Translations under genes and position numbers: made by a program
Origin: Caballeronia sp. LZ062
GTDB taxonomy: Bacteria > Pseudomonadota > Gammaproteobacteria > Burkholderiales > Burkholderiaceae
Length of the DNA: 64,000 nucleotides
Direction: 5' to 3'
Assembly: GCF_031450785.1 (NCBI RefSeq)
Contig: NZ_JARTWB010000002.1
Coordinates: 310,001 to 374,000, forward strand
Notes under the pieces: generated by a model
Told to the model about the DNA's origin: nothing
What the model saw: the letters and a program-made list of their open reading frames with translations, nothing else
Databases searched by the model: none
In this document: in pieces, positions 18,077 through 27,277 of the stretch
How the letters are laid out: each line of letters opens with the position of its first letter
Position numbering within the stretch: position 1 is the stretch's first letter

Positions 18077-18361
18077 TCAGCGCTGAAAGCCCGTTGGAAA
18101 TTTCGTTCCGCGCCGCAAGCGGATCGGGCCTCGCGGCAATCGATGCGGATCTAGCGTCTCGCCGCGCTGGGTGATCGCGATGATGCGCTCGCCCGCCAGA
18201 CGGGCGGCAACCTGCCTGACCGATGGCATCAACGAGCGCCAGGCCTGTTCCTCGTCGAACAGCGCGCGTGCGACGTCCGACGGGCAAATGGAGGCGGATT
18301 CGGCGCGCTGCCCGAGCAGCGTCAAGATGCGACGTTCGATGTCAAGGTCTGATACGGTCAT
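18077..18361 (-). CDS. DUF3253 protein
   Basis: A 94-residue protein with no signal or membrane segment. It reads as a small winged-helix-like fold: IERRILTLLGQRAESASICPSDVARALFDEEQAWRSLMPSVRQVAARLAGERIIAITQRG, which matches the DUF3253 pattern (an SICPSDVAR motif near residue 25 and a WR..M..VR..A..L segment). The role is unknown. It lies 205 bases upstream of the crotonase operon on the same strand. Confidence 0.85.
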   Translation of the reverse strand: MTVSDLDIERRILTLLGQRAESASICPSDVARALFDEEQAWRSLMPSVRQVAARLAGERIIAITQRGETLDPHRLPRGPIRLRRGTKFPTGFQR

Positions 18362-18636
18362 CGCAGATGTGTGGTTAGCTTCCGAAGGACGAAGCGCTTA
18401 GTACTTCCGCGGCTCGGGGCGGCGGTTGAGCTAGCCGCAATTCAACGCTCCGCTTGAACATGGCCTTAAGCCAGCGTGACTATCACGCCAACTTCTAACA
18501 GGCTGGACGCCAACAACAGTCGGCAACATGCGTCGCCCGAATGCGCCAAAAGCGTGCGTTGAACCGCCAGTAGAACGCTGACGGCGCTTGCACATGAAAA
18601 GCGATGCGCTTCCCCGACCGCTCGACATCGAACGCG

Positions 18637-19479
18637 TCATGTCTGGACGTGAAGCATGCGCTTGGCGCGCCTGAACCGCTTGCGTAGATGGAATGCGAAG
18701 TCCGCGTGATAGATCATCAGATAGTCCACGAGGCGGCGCCTGATGGTGGAATCAGACGACACGTAGCGCTGAAAGACGAGGACTTCGTCCCGCGACACAG
18801 CGTAGCTCTTGGCGTAAAACATCTCGAGGAACTCGCTTTGCATCAGCAGTTCCCGATACATGGCGCCAAACGGACGACGGCACATGTACGCCTTGTTATG
18901 ACCGTAAGCAAATGGCACGAACTCGCTTTGCTGGTTCGCTAGATAGGAGAACACGCCCATGCTGACCTCCGGCCAGGCGTGCCGGAAGATATCGTCGATT
19001 GCGATGACGCCGTCGTCCCTGAGGACTGCCTGGGCGAGCATGAGATCGTTCACGACCGTCTCCACATCATGTCCGCCGTCGATATGGAAGAAGCGGGCGA
19101 GACCCACCTTCTCGAGGATATCGTCGGGCTTGACCAGTGTCGACAAGCGCTCGTCGATGCAGATAGCGTCGGCCGCAAGGCCGAAAGACTTGAGATTCGC
19201 GAGGAACGCTTCCTTGTCACCGCGGCCGGAACTGTCGCGGTTGAGGTCTTGTCGGGCGAAGATGTCGATGGCGTAGCAACGACGTCCCTCATTGCTCAGC
19301 GCAAGTGGAATGAACGACCTGCCGTGATGGATGCCGATTTCGACGATGGAGCCGTCAATGCCTCTGTCTACTTGCGCCTCCAGCACTTCCTTGAAGATTT
19401 CTCCGTCGCACCGGGGCAACCAGCCTGCCACCTCGCGGCTGCGCGTGCGGATGTATTCCTCGAGTTTTCTGTTCGCCAT
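18637..19479 (-). CDS. Class I SAM-dependent methyltransferase
   Basis: A 280-residue protein from ATG 19479. The Rossmann motif I region is GSIVEIGIHHGRSFIPLAL (about residues 42-60), followed by an acidic CYAIDIF strand, an FHIDGGHDVETVVNDL segment (about 135-150) and VIAIDDIFRHAWPEV. This is the pattern of the Methyltransf_24 group, often linked to glycan or natural-product modification. The C-terminal about 50 residues are basic. It stands alone, so the substrate cannot be inferred. The ribosome site is weak (a G-rich stretch just before ATG). Confidence 0.8.
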   Translation of the reverse strand: MANRKLEEYIRTRSREVAGWLPRCDGEIFKEVLEAQVDRGIDGSIVEIGIHHGRSFIPLALSNEGRRCYAIDIFARQDLNRDSSGRGDKEAFLANLKSFGLAADAICIDERLSTLVKPDDILEKVGLARFFHIDGGHDVETVVNDLMLAQAVLRDDGVIAIDDIFRHAWPEVSMGVFSYLANQQSEFVPFAYGHNKAYMCRRPFGAMYRELLMQSEFLEMFYAKSYAVSRDEVLVFQRYVSSDSTIRRRLVDYLMIYHADFAFHLRKRFRRAKRMLHVQT

Positions 19480-19883
19480 GATTGCCCCCGGAGTGTGTTG
19501 CGGAGAAGCGCCAGGCTCTTCGTGCGTGGACACGCGATGTTCGAGATTGATAGTAGGAAGCGCCTTGCGCCGCGTCAACGGCGCTTTTCGGGCAGGGCCG
19601 CGGATGCAAACGTCTAACGTAAATAGCGTGGAGCGCGCGGGACAGGATAAGGTTCGCAGCTGAACTGAACGGGCGGCAACAAGTGGAGCGCGGCCCGCGT
19701 CGGCCGCCATGACGACGACTGGGAGTCGGCGCGCTAGGAGAGCGACAACAGCTGTAGGTGAATCTCTGAAATCTGCCACTCCCCGAACGATCCTTCGATG
19801 GTGCGGGGCGCGGTCACCATCGGTGACACCGTCTGTTTGCGAGCCGTCCGACGTCCTTCCGGCTGCTGCGCCTGTGCCGAGGC
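19480..19883. other. Gene-free stretch
   Basis: About 400 bases between the methyltransferase start and the end of the histidine kinase gene. No credible open frame with a ribosome site, no RNA gene and no strong hairpin were seen. It must contain the methyltransferase promoter. Confidence 0.45.
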
Positions 19884-21155
19884 TTACTTGGCTGCGCTTA
19901 CCGGAAGCATAAGCTGCACGCGAAAGCCGCCGCCCGGCTCGTTGCCGATCTCGCAGGTACCGCCATGCTCACGTGTCAGTCGCGACACGATCGCAAGCCC
20001 AAGTCCGCTATGTCCCTGACTGCCGCGCGCCGGATCCAGCCTGACGAAGGGTTTCATCGCCGCAGCAAGCTGGCCTTCGGGAATGCCTGCGCCGTGGTCG
20101 TGCACCGAGATGTGCCAGTGACTTCCCTGGAGCGCCGTCGCTATTTCGATCGGCGGCGCGCCATGCTCTAACGCGTTGTCGACGAGGTTCGTCACGACGC
20201 GATCCAGCATGCCGGCAGGCAGCGTGAACGCGGGACCCGCGCGCAGGTCCAGCGAAAACGGGCGTTCTTCATCGGGATCATGAGACGCGGGAAACTGCTC
20301 GCGAAGAAACGCATCGACGCCGACCGGTTCGCGTTTCTCCACGGGCTGGCCGGCAAATTCGAGGAATTGCTGGACGACGTTGGATAGCGAGTCGATGTCG
20401 CGAAGCAACTCGCCGCGCTCGGTGTCGCACGCGAGAAGCGTGGCGCGCAACTTGAGCCGAGTAAGCGGCGCTCTGAGATCATGCCCGAGCCCAGCAAGCA
20501 TGACCGCCTGATTGTCGTCCGCTTCGTTGAGCCGCCGCATCATGTCGTTGAACGCGCCGATAAGCTCGCGGACTTCCTGCGGTCCTCGCCTCGGCTCGGC
20601 CGGCGGACGTCCTCCTGATCCGAAAGCGCGGGCCGTGCGTGCGAGTCCCGATAACGGGCGTTGCATCTGCCATGCGACAAGCACGGACAGAACGATCGCC
20701 GCTGCCAGCAACGATAAGGTCTCGAGAATATGTCGCGGCGGCGGCGGCGTGTCCATCGGCACGACCAGCCAAGAAGACTTTCCCGGAAACCGGACCCAAA
20801 GATGAGGTGGTCGATTGTCATCGAACGCCATTGCGGTGCCGGGCGGTAATGCTGCGCTGAGTTCTCTGATCAGGTCTCTCAATGGCGGTGCGTTCGATTG
20901 ATGCAGCTTCACATGCGTCGGATCGACTTCGGCCGAAACGGATCGAACGCGCATGGCCGGCGCGAGCTCTTTACCGCTTACGGTCTCGCCGTTTGCCGCG
21001 TGCAACGCAAGCACGAGTCCTTGAGCGAAACCGTGCATTTGCTGGCGCGGTCTCTCACCGGCCATTATCCAGAACCAGCAGAATTGCATGCCTACGAGAA
21101 CCACGATAGACAAGATGGTCATCCTGCCGAACAACGAGTTGAGCGGATTCTTCAT
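19884..21155 (-). CDS. Two-component sensor histidine kinase (EnvZ/RstB type)
   Basis: A 423-residue kinase from ATG 21155. Transmembrane helix 1 is at about residues 10-30, a periplasmic domain of about 110 residues follows, helix 2 lies near 145-165, then a HAMP domain. The phospho-acceptor His is in GLGHDLRAPLTRLKLRA. The ATP-binding domain carries the N box NLVDNALEHG, G1 DHGAGIP and G2 GLGLAIV. It follows the response-regulator gene by 7 bases, and its ribosome site lies in the regulator's 3' end. The periplasmic domain has no named sensor motif, so the signal is unknown. Confidence 0.93.
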   Translation of the reverse strand: MKNPLNSLFGRMTILSIVVLVGMQFCWFWIMAGERPRQQMHGFAQGLVLALHAANGETVSGKELAPAMRVRSVSAEVDPTHVKLHQSNAPPLRDLIRELSAALPPGTAMAFDDNRPPHLWVRFPGKSSWLVVPMDTPPPPRHILETLSLLAAAIVLSVLVAWQMQRPLSGLARTARAFGSGGRPPAEPRRGPQEVRELIGAFNDMMRRLNEADDNQAVMLAGLGHDLRAPLTRLKLRATLLACDTERGELLRDIDSLSNVVQQFLEFAGQPVEKREPVGVDAFLREQFPASHDPDEERPFSLDLRAGPAFTLPAGMLDRVVTNLVDNALEHGAPPIEIATALQGSHWHISVHDHGAGIPEGQLAAAMKPFVRLDPARGSQGHSGLGLAIVSRLTREHGGTCEIGNEPGGGFRVQLMLPVSAAK

Positions 21156-21162
21156 GCGAGCG

Positions 21163-21903
21163 TCACGCCGGGTCAGGCTTTGCCGCGTCAGCGTCAGCGT
21201 CAGCGTCAGCATCGGGCACGAAGACAAAGCCTTTGCCGCGCAGCGTCTGAATGTATTTCGGGCTCGATGGATCGCTCTCGATGATGCGGCGCAAACGCCA
21301 GATGGGAACGTCCAGGCCGCGATCTTGAAAGCTCACTGCATCGCGATGCACGAGGTCATGAATGAGAACTCTCGGCAGCACTTTATAGGGGTGGTTGACG
21401 AAGACCTTGAGCAAGGCGAATTCGCTATCGCGCAGTGAGATTTGCCTTCCTTCGCGGCTCAACATGCGAGTTGCAAAGTCGAGCTCGAAAGGTCCGAAGC
21501 AAAACCGCGCGCGTACTTCGGGTGCGCTTGTCTGCGCCGGACCTCTGCGGCGCAGCACCGCTTCAATGCGCGCGAGTAATTCCCCCGGATCGAAGGGCTT
21601 GACCAGATAGTCGTCGGCGCCCAGCGAGAGCCCGGCTATGCGATCGGGAACCGCTCCGCGTCCCGTGACGAAGATCACCGGGATGTCGTCGCCCGAGGCA
21701 CGAAGCGCCTTGAGAGCCGAGAGCCCGTCCGTGTCGGGCATCATGATGTCGAGCACGATGACCGATGGACGCTCGCTCTCGAGCCGTCGTTGAAGGTTCT
21801 TTGCGTCATGCAAGACGGATACTTCGAACCCGTTTGCTTGCATGAAGCGGCGTAAGAGATCGCGTACCACGGCGTCGTCATCGACGATAAGAACGTGAGG
21901 CAT
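21163..21903 (-). CDS. OmpR-family response regulator
   Basis: A 246-residue regulator. The receiver domain (about 1-120) has the acidic pair DDD (8-10), the phospho-acceptor Asp in VIVLDIMMPDTDG, the Thr in VTGRG and the Lys in VKPFDPGELLARI. The winged-helix DNA-binding domain (about 135-232) includes LRDSEFALLKVFVNHPYKVLPR and an RGKGFVFVP end. The C-terminus is an unusual (DA)n tail made by a hexanucleotide repeat. It is co-transcribed with the histidine kinase. Confidence 0.95.
   Translation of the reverse strand: MPHVLIVDDDAVVRDLLRRFMQANGFEVSVLHDAKNLQRRLESERPSVIVLDIMMPDTDGLSALKALRASGDDIPVIFVTGRGAVPDRIAGLSLGADDYLVKPFDPGELLARIEAVLRRRGPAQTSAPEVRARFCFGPFELDFATRMLSREGRQISLRDSEFALLKVFVNHPYKVLPRVLIHDLVHRDAVSFQDRGLDVPIWRLRRIIESDPSSPKYIQTLRGKGFVFVPDADADADADAAKPDPA
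21185..21209. repeat. GCGTCA hexanucleotide tandem repeat in the regulator's 3' end
   Basis: Four consecutive copies of GCGTCA, then a degenerate GCATCG. On the coding strand this encodes alternating Asp-Ala near the end of the response regulator. A change in copy number would lengthen or shorten the tail without shifting the frame. Confidence 0.85.
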
Positions 21904-21998
21904 CGTTAAGTTGACAGGGCGGAGCGCGGCAGGCAGCTTGCCCTTAGTGATTTCGGAACAAGGTCCGATGATACGCCGGGTGCCGCCCGCGATACCGC

Positions 21999-22793
21999 TT
22001 AAGCGGAGGTGCTGACGAACATGCCTCGTGCGCCTGCGCCGCCGCTTTGCAGATTGCTCGCCAGCGTCGTCAGGAAGGTCTGAAGCGTGGCTGTAGCCGT
22101 GCTCGACGTGCCGCTGCTATCCGTGGAGCCACCGAGCGCCGTGATCAGATTCTGGAAGTCGCTCGACAACGTGCTGGTGCTGGTCGAATTGCTCGTTGAA
22201 TCGCCGGTGCTGCTAGCTGTCGTCGTCGCGCTGGTGCTCGACGTGCTGCCCGATGTGAGCGATTGCGCGAGGCTCTCGATCGCCGAGGCGAGATCGTTGC
22301 CATAACCCTGCGCCTGAGGCGGCGGCGGAGGAGGCGGCGGAGCCGAGTTGGCCGCAGATGAAGCAGCGGTACTCGTCGTTGCGCTCGTGCTGCCATCGGC
22401 GGTATCGCTCGAAGCTGTCGTGGTGTTGCTGGCGCTGCTGCCATCGCGCGGCGGCATGGGAGGCGCCCCGTTCTGACTGCCGAGCGTCTGGAACAGATCG
22501 CCCATGAATTGCTGGAGCGCGGACGCGGCCGAGTCCGACGAACTCGTCGATGACGTGCTGCTGGTCGAAGCAGTGGTCGACGATGTAGAGCTTGCATCAG
22601 TCGATGACGTGTTCGAGTTCGACGTGATGCCGAGTTGTGCGAGCGCCGCGGCGATGGCGGCGGCGAGCGGGTTGGTGCTCGAGTCCGCGCTCGACGACGA
22701 GTCGACGCTGCTCTGCGACACACTCTTCTTCGAGTAGCTCGTTTGCCAGATCTGTGCACTGGACGTGGCACCGGACAACGACGAGATTGACAT
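21999..22793 (-). CDS. Ser/Thr-rich low-complexity protein of unknown function
   Basis: A 264-residue protein with an excellent ribosome site (GGAGGAT, 5 bases before ATG). More than a third of its residues are Ser or Thr, with a run of eight Pro near residue 150. Short hydrophobic helices recur between the Ser-rich spacers: LAAAIAAALAQLG, ALQQFMGDLFQTLG, DLASAIESLAQSLTSG, DFQNLITALGG and LQTFLTTLASNL. The MSISSLSG start and these helices resemble the non-EF-hand half of Burkholderia EF-hand proteins, but no EF-hand loop is present. There is no cleavable signal peptide. It is divergent from the secretin gene. Confidence 0.7.
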   Translation of the reverse strand: MSISSLSGATSSAQIWQTSYSKKSVSQSSVDSSSSADSSTNPLAAAIAAALAQLGITSNSNTSSTDASSTSSTTASTSSTSSTSSSDSAASALQQFMGDLFQTLGSQNGAPPMPPRDGSSASNTTTASSDTADGSTSATTSTAASSAANSAPPPPPPPPQAQGYGNDLASAIESLAQSLTSGSTSSTSATTTASSTGDSTSNSTSTSTLSSDFQNLITALGGSTDSSGTSSTATATLQTFLTTLASNLQSGGAGARGMFVSTSA

Positions 22794-23346
22794 ACATATC
22801 CTCCAGGTTTTTCGGCGAATCCGTTCGCTAGACGTGGGCTAACGTTGAAGCCCGAGCGATATAACGGCTGTGATGCTTGCGCCTTGACGGAATGCGGCGT
22901 GCGTTTGCCTTACCAAAACTTTCTCTGGCGGACTTGCCAGCGGCCTTAGCTGTTAATGTTCGGCCGGATAGATGATCGACGCGTCTCAACTCCGGCCTTC
23001 TGACCTCGCAGGGCGCCGGGGTCTTTCGCCGACGGACTAAGAAGCACCTCAGTCCGTCGGCGCTTTTATTCGCCACCGCGCTATGCAGCCGTCGAGACAA
23101 TCGTCGCTTGCGCGAAGCAGCCGACTATACGTCTAGCGGGCTGTCTTCACGATTCAAAACCGACGCCTCGTCCCTAACCGATTCTTACCGGCCGGATCAG
23201 GACGCATCCGCGCCTTGTATAGTGCGCAGCGCCTGCGCTTTCGTCATATGACCGAAGCGCGGTCCATTCTCCGCTGGACTGCTTCTATTTCACTAGCAAG
23301 CAGCTTCCATTTCACTAGCCATCGCGAAACAGCGGAACACTCGCTA
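22794..23346. other. Long divergent intergenic region
   Basis: About 550 bases between the Ser/Thr-rich protein gene and the secretin gene. Apart from a plus-strand terminator-like hairpin (separate entry), no feature was identified. The secretin frame is open upstream to 23215, but that part lacks protein character. Confidence 0.5.
23027..23070 (+). terminator. Terminator-like hairpin in a divergent intergenic region
   Basis: A perfect 12-bp stem (CGCCGACGGACT pairs with AGTCCGTCGGCG) with a 12-base loop, followed by CTTTTATT on the plus strand. No plus-strand gene precedes it, so it may end a small untranslated RNA or attenuate the secretin transcript. Confidence 0.65.
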
Positions 23347-25500
23347 ATGCAAACGATTGTCCCTCGGAGTCCATCACGATTCGAAACCAGCTATGTACGG
23401 CTGCATCTATTGCTTCACATAGTGATGCGCGCCGCGCTGGTGGTCGGCACAGCGTTTCTCGCAATGTATTGCCACCGGTCCTTCGCGGCAGTGACGATGA
23501 ACTTCTCTCACGCCGACATCGCGGAAGTTGCGCGCGCCATCGGACTCGCGACTTCGAAGACGATCATCGTGGACCCACGTGTGAAGGGCCAATTAGACCT
23601 GGTGTCCGAACGCCCGGTCTCGGAAGAAGAAGCGCTAAAAACGCTGCAGTCCGCGCTGCGAATGCAAGGCTTTTCACTGTTGCAGGACCACGGCGTGCTC
23701 AAGATCGTGCCGGAAGCAGATGCGAAGCTTCAGGGCGTTCCCACCTACGTTGGCAACAGCCCGCGTGCGCAAGGGGATCAAGTTGTCACGCAGGTGTTCC
23801 AGCTTCATCGCGAATCCGCCAACAATCTCATTCCGACTCTAAGGCCGCTCATCTCTCCGAACAACTCGGTTACCGCGAATCCGAGCAACAACACGCTTAT
23901 CGTCACGGACTATGCGGATAATCTGAAGAGGATCGCGGCAATCATCGCGGGTATCGAAGCGGCTTCGAGCCCGCATATATCGGTCATTCAGCTCAACTAC
24001 GCCGACGCGACCGCCGTATCGCAAGAGGCCCAGAAGCTGCTGGATTTGAACGGCATCGGCAATACGGACCCCACTCAGAAGGTCGTGGTCGCGCCGGACG
24101 TCAGAAGCAACACCGTAGTGCTTCGTGCAAGCGGCGGGGCGCGTCTGGACGAAGCAGAGTCTCTCGTCGTGAAGCTCGATACGCCGACGAAGGCGCCAGG
24201 CAATATCCATATCGTCAGTTTGCGGAACGCGGATGCCACCGATGTGGCGAAGACGCTGCGAAGAATTCTGGGGCAATCGAGCGGCAGCGATTCGCAGTCC
24301 AGCGTGGCGAACAGCGGCAATTCACAAAGCTCGTCAGGGTTGCCAAGCAGTAACGGGACCTTGCCGCCGTTGCCGAGCGGCGCGGATTCCGCCTCGTCGG
24401 TCAGTGCGGCGTCGTCTTCATCGAGCAGTCCTTTCGGCAATGGCAATTCAACGCAGTCGCGTGCGAGTGAAGATAAAGACGATAAAGGGACGGGCGAAAT
24501 CGTTGCGGACGTCTCGACGAACTCACTCATCATCACGGCGCCCGAGCCGGTGTTCAGAAACCTCAGCACGGTTATCGCGCGGCTCGATCAGCGCAAAGTG
24601 CAGGTGTATATCGAATCGCTGATTATGGAAGTGTCATCCGACAAAGAAGGGGAATTCGGCATCGAGTGGCTGACTACCGCGGGCTTGCAGTCGGTCGCTG
24701 CCACTACCACGAACGTCGGCCTCGTAGCCGGGTTTGGCAACATCCTGGGTACGAAAGGCCTCTTCCGCGCGCTCCAGTCGAACTCGGACGTCAATGTCCT
24801 GTCGACGCCGAGTCTCATTACACTCGACAACCACGAGGCGCGCATCCTCGTAGGTACCAACGTGCCGATCGAGTCCGGGTCCTACTCGACGAATACCACG
24901 AGTTCATCGTCAGTATCCGCGTTCAACACATATGACCGGAAGGACGTGGGCGTCATGTTGAATGTGAAGCCGCAGATCAATCAGGGCGGAACGATCACGC
25001 TGCAGGTCTATCAGGAAGATTCAAGCGTCGAGAGCGGCACCGCGGATCAGGCCGGCGGTTACAGCATAGACAAGAGATCGCTGCAGACATCGATCCTCGC
25101 CGATGACGGTCAGATAGTCGTGCTCGGAGGGCTGATCAGCGACAACTACACCGACGGCAACAGCAGAATTCCGTGGGTGTCGAAAATCCCCGTCCTCGGT
25201 GCATTGTTCAGGCACGAGACGAAAAGCCGTAAGAAGACGAACCTGCTGATTTTCCTTCGGCCGGTCATCGTGCGCGACGCATCCATGCTTCAGGCTATCG
25301 CGGCGGACCGGTACGGTTATATGCAAGCGCGATCCGCGACTTATAGAAGCGACAACTGGCTGGAGAAGGACGACACAGTGCCGGCATTGCCGTCCCTGCA
25401 GTCAAGCGAGCGAGGAGCGGATGCACCTCTGATCGACCTCACTCACGCGCGGCAAGCAGCGGTGATCTCACCTGCGGATAGTCCGGCGCCTGCGCGTTGA
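23347..25500 (+). CDS. GspD-like type II secretion secretin (orphan)
   Basis: A 717-residue outer-membrane secretin from ATG 23347; ATG 23425 is an equally possible start and would begin directly at the signal peptide (MRAALVVGTAFLAM...SFAA). After cleavage come an N0 domain (VTMNFSHADIAEVARAIGLAT), N1-N3 repeats with VFQLHRESANNLIPTLRPLI and VIQLNYADATAVSQEAQKLL, a Ser/Asn/Gly-rich insertion (about 100 residues), and the secretin core with VPIESG and an LLIFLRPVIVRD end near the C-terminus. Such rings form the outer-membrane pore of type II secretion. No other gsp gene is in the window. Confidence 0.9.
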   Translation: MQTIVPRSPSRFETSYVRLHLLLHIVMRAALVVGTAFLAMYCHRSFAAVTMNFSHADIAEVARAIGLATSKTIIVDPRVKGQLDLVSERPVSEEEALKTLQSALRMQGFSLLQDHGVLKIVPEADAKLQGVPTYVGNSPRAQGDQVVTQVFQLHRESANNLIPTLRPLISPNNSVTANPSNNTLIVTDYADNLKRIAAIIAGIEAASSPHISVIQLNYADATAVSQEAQKLLDLNGIGNTDPTQKVVVAPDVRSNTVVLRASGGARLDEAESLVVKLDTPTKAPGNIHIVSLRNADATDVAKTLRRILGQSSGSDSQSSVANSGNSQSSSGLPSSNGTLPPLPSGADSASSVSAASSSSSSPFGNGNSTQSRASEDKDDKGTGEIVADVSTNSLIITAPEPVFRNLSTVIARLDQRKVQVYIESLIMEVSSDKEGEFGIEWLTTAGLQSVAATTTNVGLVAGFGNILGTKGLFRALQSNSDVNVLSTPSLITLDNHEARILVGTNVPIESGSYSTNTTSSSSVSAFNTYDRKDVGVMLNVKPQINQGGTITLQVYQEDSSVESGTADQAGGYSIDKRSLQTSILADDGQIVVLGGLISDNYTDGNSRIPWVSKIPVLGALFRHETKSRKKTNLLIFLRPVIVRDASMLQAIAADRYGYMQARSATYRSDNWLEKDDTVPALPSLQSSERGADAPLIDLTHARQAAVISPADSPAPAR

Positions 25501-25774
25501 GCATCTCTCGTGAGCAACTTGCCGGCGCCGCTAATCGATCCGCCACCCGCGACGAACAGACCGCCGATGGGGACTTCTGCCTCCACATCGACTGCGGCGA
25601 CACCCTGGCTGACGGAACGTCTTCGGCCAGTTTAGTCGGTCGATGCAGTGTCTACCTTGCTTGCGGTGTTGGCGTTCGCGGCGCGCTTCTGTCGAGCGGC
25701 GCAACGGGCAAGGACGTCGATTCGCGCGGCCTGCGGCGGCTCGAACGCGAAGCCGCCGCGAGCGCCGCGGGCAC

Positions 25775-27277
25775 CTATCGCTGAACTGCCGCGAGCGCGA
25801 TATCTGCCGCGCTGTCGAGCTGCTCGACATGCCAGCACTTGTCGATCAACGCGCGGGTCTGATCGGCGGGCAGAATGCCGTCCGCGAGATCGAAGAACTT
25901 TTTCTCGAGTTGCGCATCGGTCATCGGCACTTCGGTGCTGCCGATGGCGTGCTGAATGAACTTGTGCAGCTTGCGGCCGTCCATCAGCGTGATGGTCATG
26001 TCTACCTGCTCGGGCTTGATTGCCGGATCGACGATGGCATTCACCTTCTCGCGCAGAGCAACGGTTTGCGGGTCGCGTACCTTGGCATCGCTGAACTGCT
26101 TTTCACCTGCTGCGCCGTCGATAATCGCGATCGCCACCGCGTGATAGATGCTGAACTTGCCTTCGAGCCCGATCGTCGGCGTCTTCTTTCCGGTCAGTTC
26201 GATGACGAGCGGATGCACGCGCAAATCGATTCGCTCGATCTGATCGGCGCTCAGATGGTTTTCGTTGCGAAGCTGAATGGCCGCATCGAGCGCGGGATGG
26301 ATCACGATGCCGCATGCGAAGGGCTTGTACGTGTTGAGCGTCGATTCCCAGTGCGTACCGAGACCGTCGGTGATCTCGCGGTAATCCTGCTTCGTGCTGA
26401 TGGTGTTCGCCCAGCCGCGTTTCGCCTCGATCATGCCCTCGGAACTCGTGTAGTCCTTGCCCGCAAGGATCGCCGCGAACATGCCGTTGGCGGCCGCACG
26501 GCCCGGGTTGAAGCTCTTGTTCATCGAGCCGAACGATTCGCGCAAACCGACCGGCTGCGACGCCGCCAGCCCCAGCGCCCAGACCGTCTGCTGCACGCTC
26601 AGGCCCATCAGTTTCGACATCGCGGCGGCGGAGCCGAAGACGCCGCATGTGCCCGTGATGTGCCAGCCCACATCGTAATGATTCGGGTACACCGCATTGC
26701 CGATTCGCAATTCCGTCTCGACGCCGAGCACCAGCGCGTTGAGGAAATCCTTACCCGTCACTGGCCGATATTGCGCGTAGGCGAGAATCGCGGACGCCAC
26801 GGGACCGGCCGGATGGATGATGGTTTTCAGATGCGTGTCGTCGAAATCGAAAATATGGCTGCTCACACCGTTGATGAACGCCGTGTTCATGATGTCCAAG
26901 CGCTCGGTGCGGCCGAGCAGGTTGGCTTGCGGCGGACCTGAGAACGGCGAGAGCGCCGCTACTGCGCGATCGACGGTTTCATCGTGCGACCCGCCAACAG
27001 CAACGCCGACCCAGTTCATCAGCGTTCGCACGCCTTCCCGGCGCACATTCGCCGGCAAGTCTTGATAGGCCGTGCGATGGATGAATTCGGCGAGGATACG
27101 CGTGACTTTCGGCGGTTGCACGGTGCCTTTGGCGGTGGCCGAGGGCGGGGAAGCGAGCGGAGAGGCACTCGACGCGGCATCTTTGCCCTGCGCGAGCGCG
27201 CCTGTTCCCGCGGTCGCCGAGGCCAGCGCGCCCGCCGCGCCCGCCTTCAGGAAGTATCGCCGATCGAATGCTGTCAT
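25775..27277 (-). CDS. MmgE/PrpD-family protein with Tat signal
   Basis: A 500-residue protein from ATG 27277 with AAGGAGA upstream. The N-terminus has a twin-arginine signal (DRRYFLKAG, then an Ala/Gly-rich hydrophobic stretch ending ALAQ), so export in folded form is predicted. The rest is a full-length MmgE/PrpD fold (residues about 55-495), with FDFDDTH, HPAGPVASAIL and a GLGTHWES region. PrpD relatives are 2-methylcitrate dehydratases; MmgE-type and cis-aconitate-type members exist, and most are cytoplasmic. It is divergent from the first FAD monooxygenase and is probably part of the same catabolic cluster. The reaction is not known. Confidence 0.88.
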   Translation of the reverse strand: MTAFDRRYFLKAGAAGALASATAGTGALAQGKDAASSASPLASPPSATAKGTVQPPKVTRILAEFIHRTAYQDLPANVRREGVRTLMNWVGVAVGGSHDETVDRAVAALSPFSGPPQANLLGRTERLDIMNTAFINGVSSHIFDFDDTHLKTIIHPAGPVASAILAYAQYRPVTGKDFLNALVLGVETELRIGNAVYPNHYDVGWHITGTCGVFGSAAAMSKLMGLSVQQTVWALGLAASQPVGLRESFGSMNKSFNPGRAAANGMFAAILAGKDYTSSEGMIEAKRGWANTISTKQDYREITDGLGTHWESTLNTYKPFACGIVIHPALDAAIQLRNENHLSADQIERIDLRVHPLVIELTGKKTPTIGLEGKFSIYHAVAIAIIDGAAGEKQFSDAKVRDPQTVALREKVNAIVDPAIKPEQVDMTITLMDGRKLHKFIQHAIGSTEVPMTDAQLEKKFFDLADGILPADQTRALIDKCWHVEQLDSAADIALAAVQR

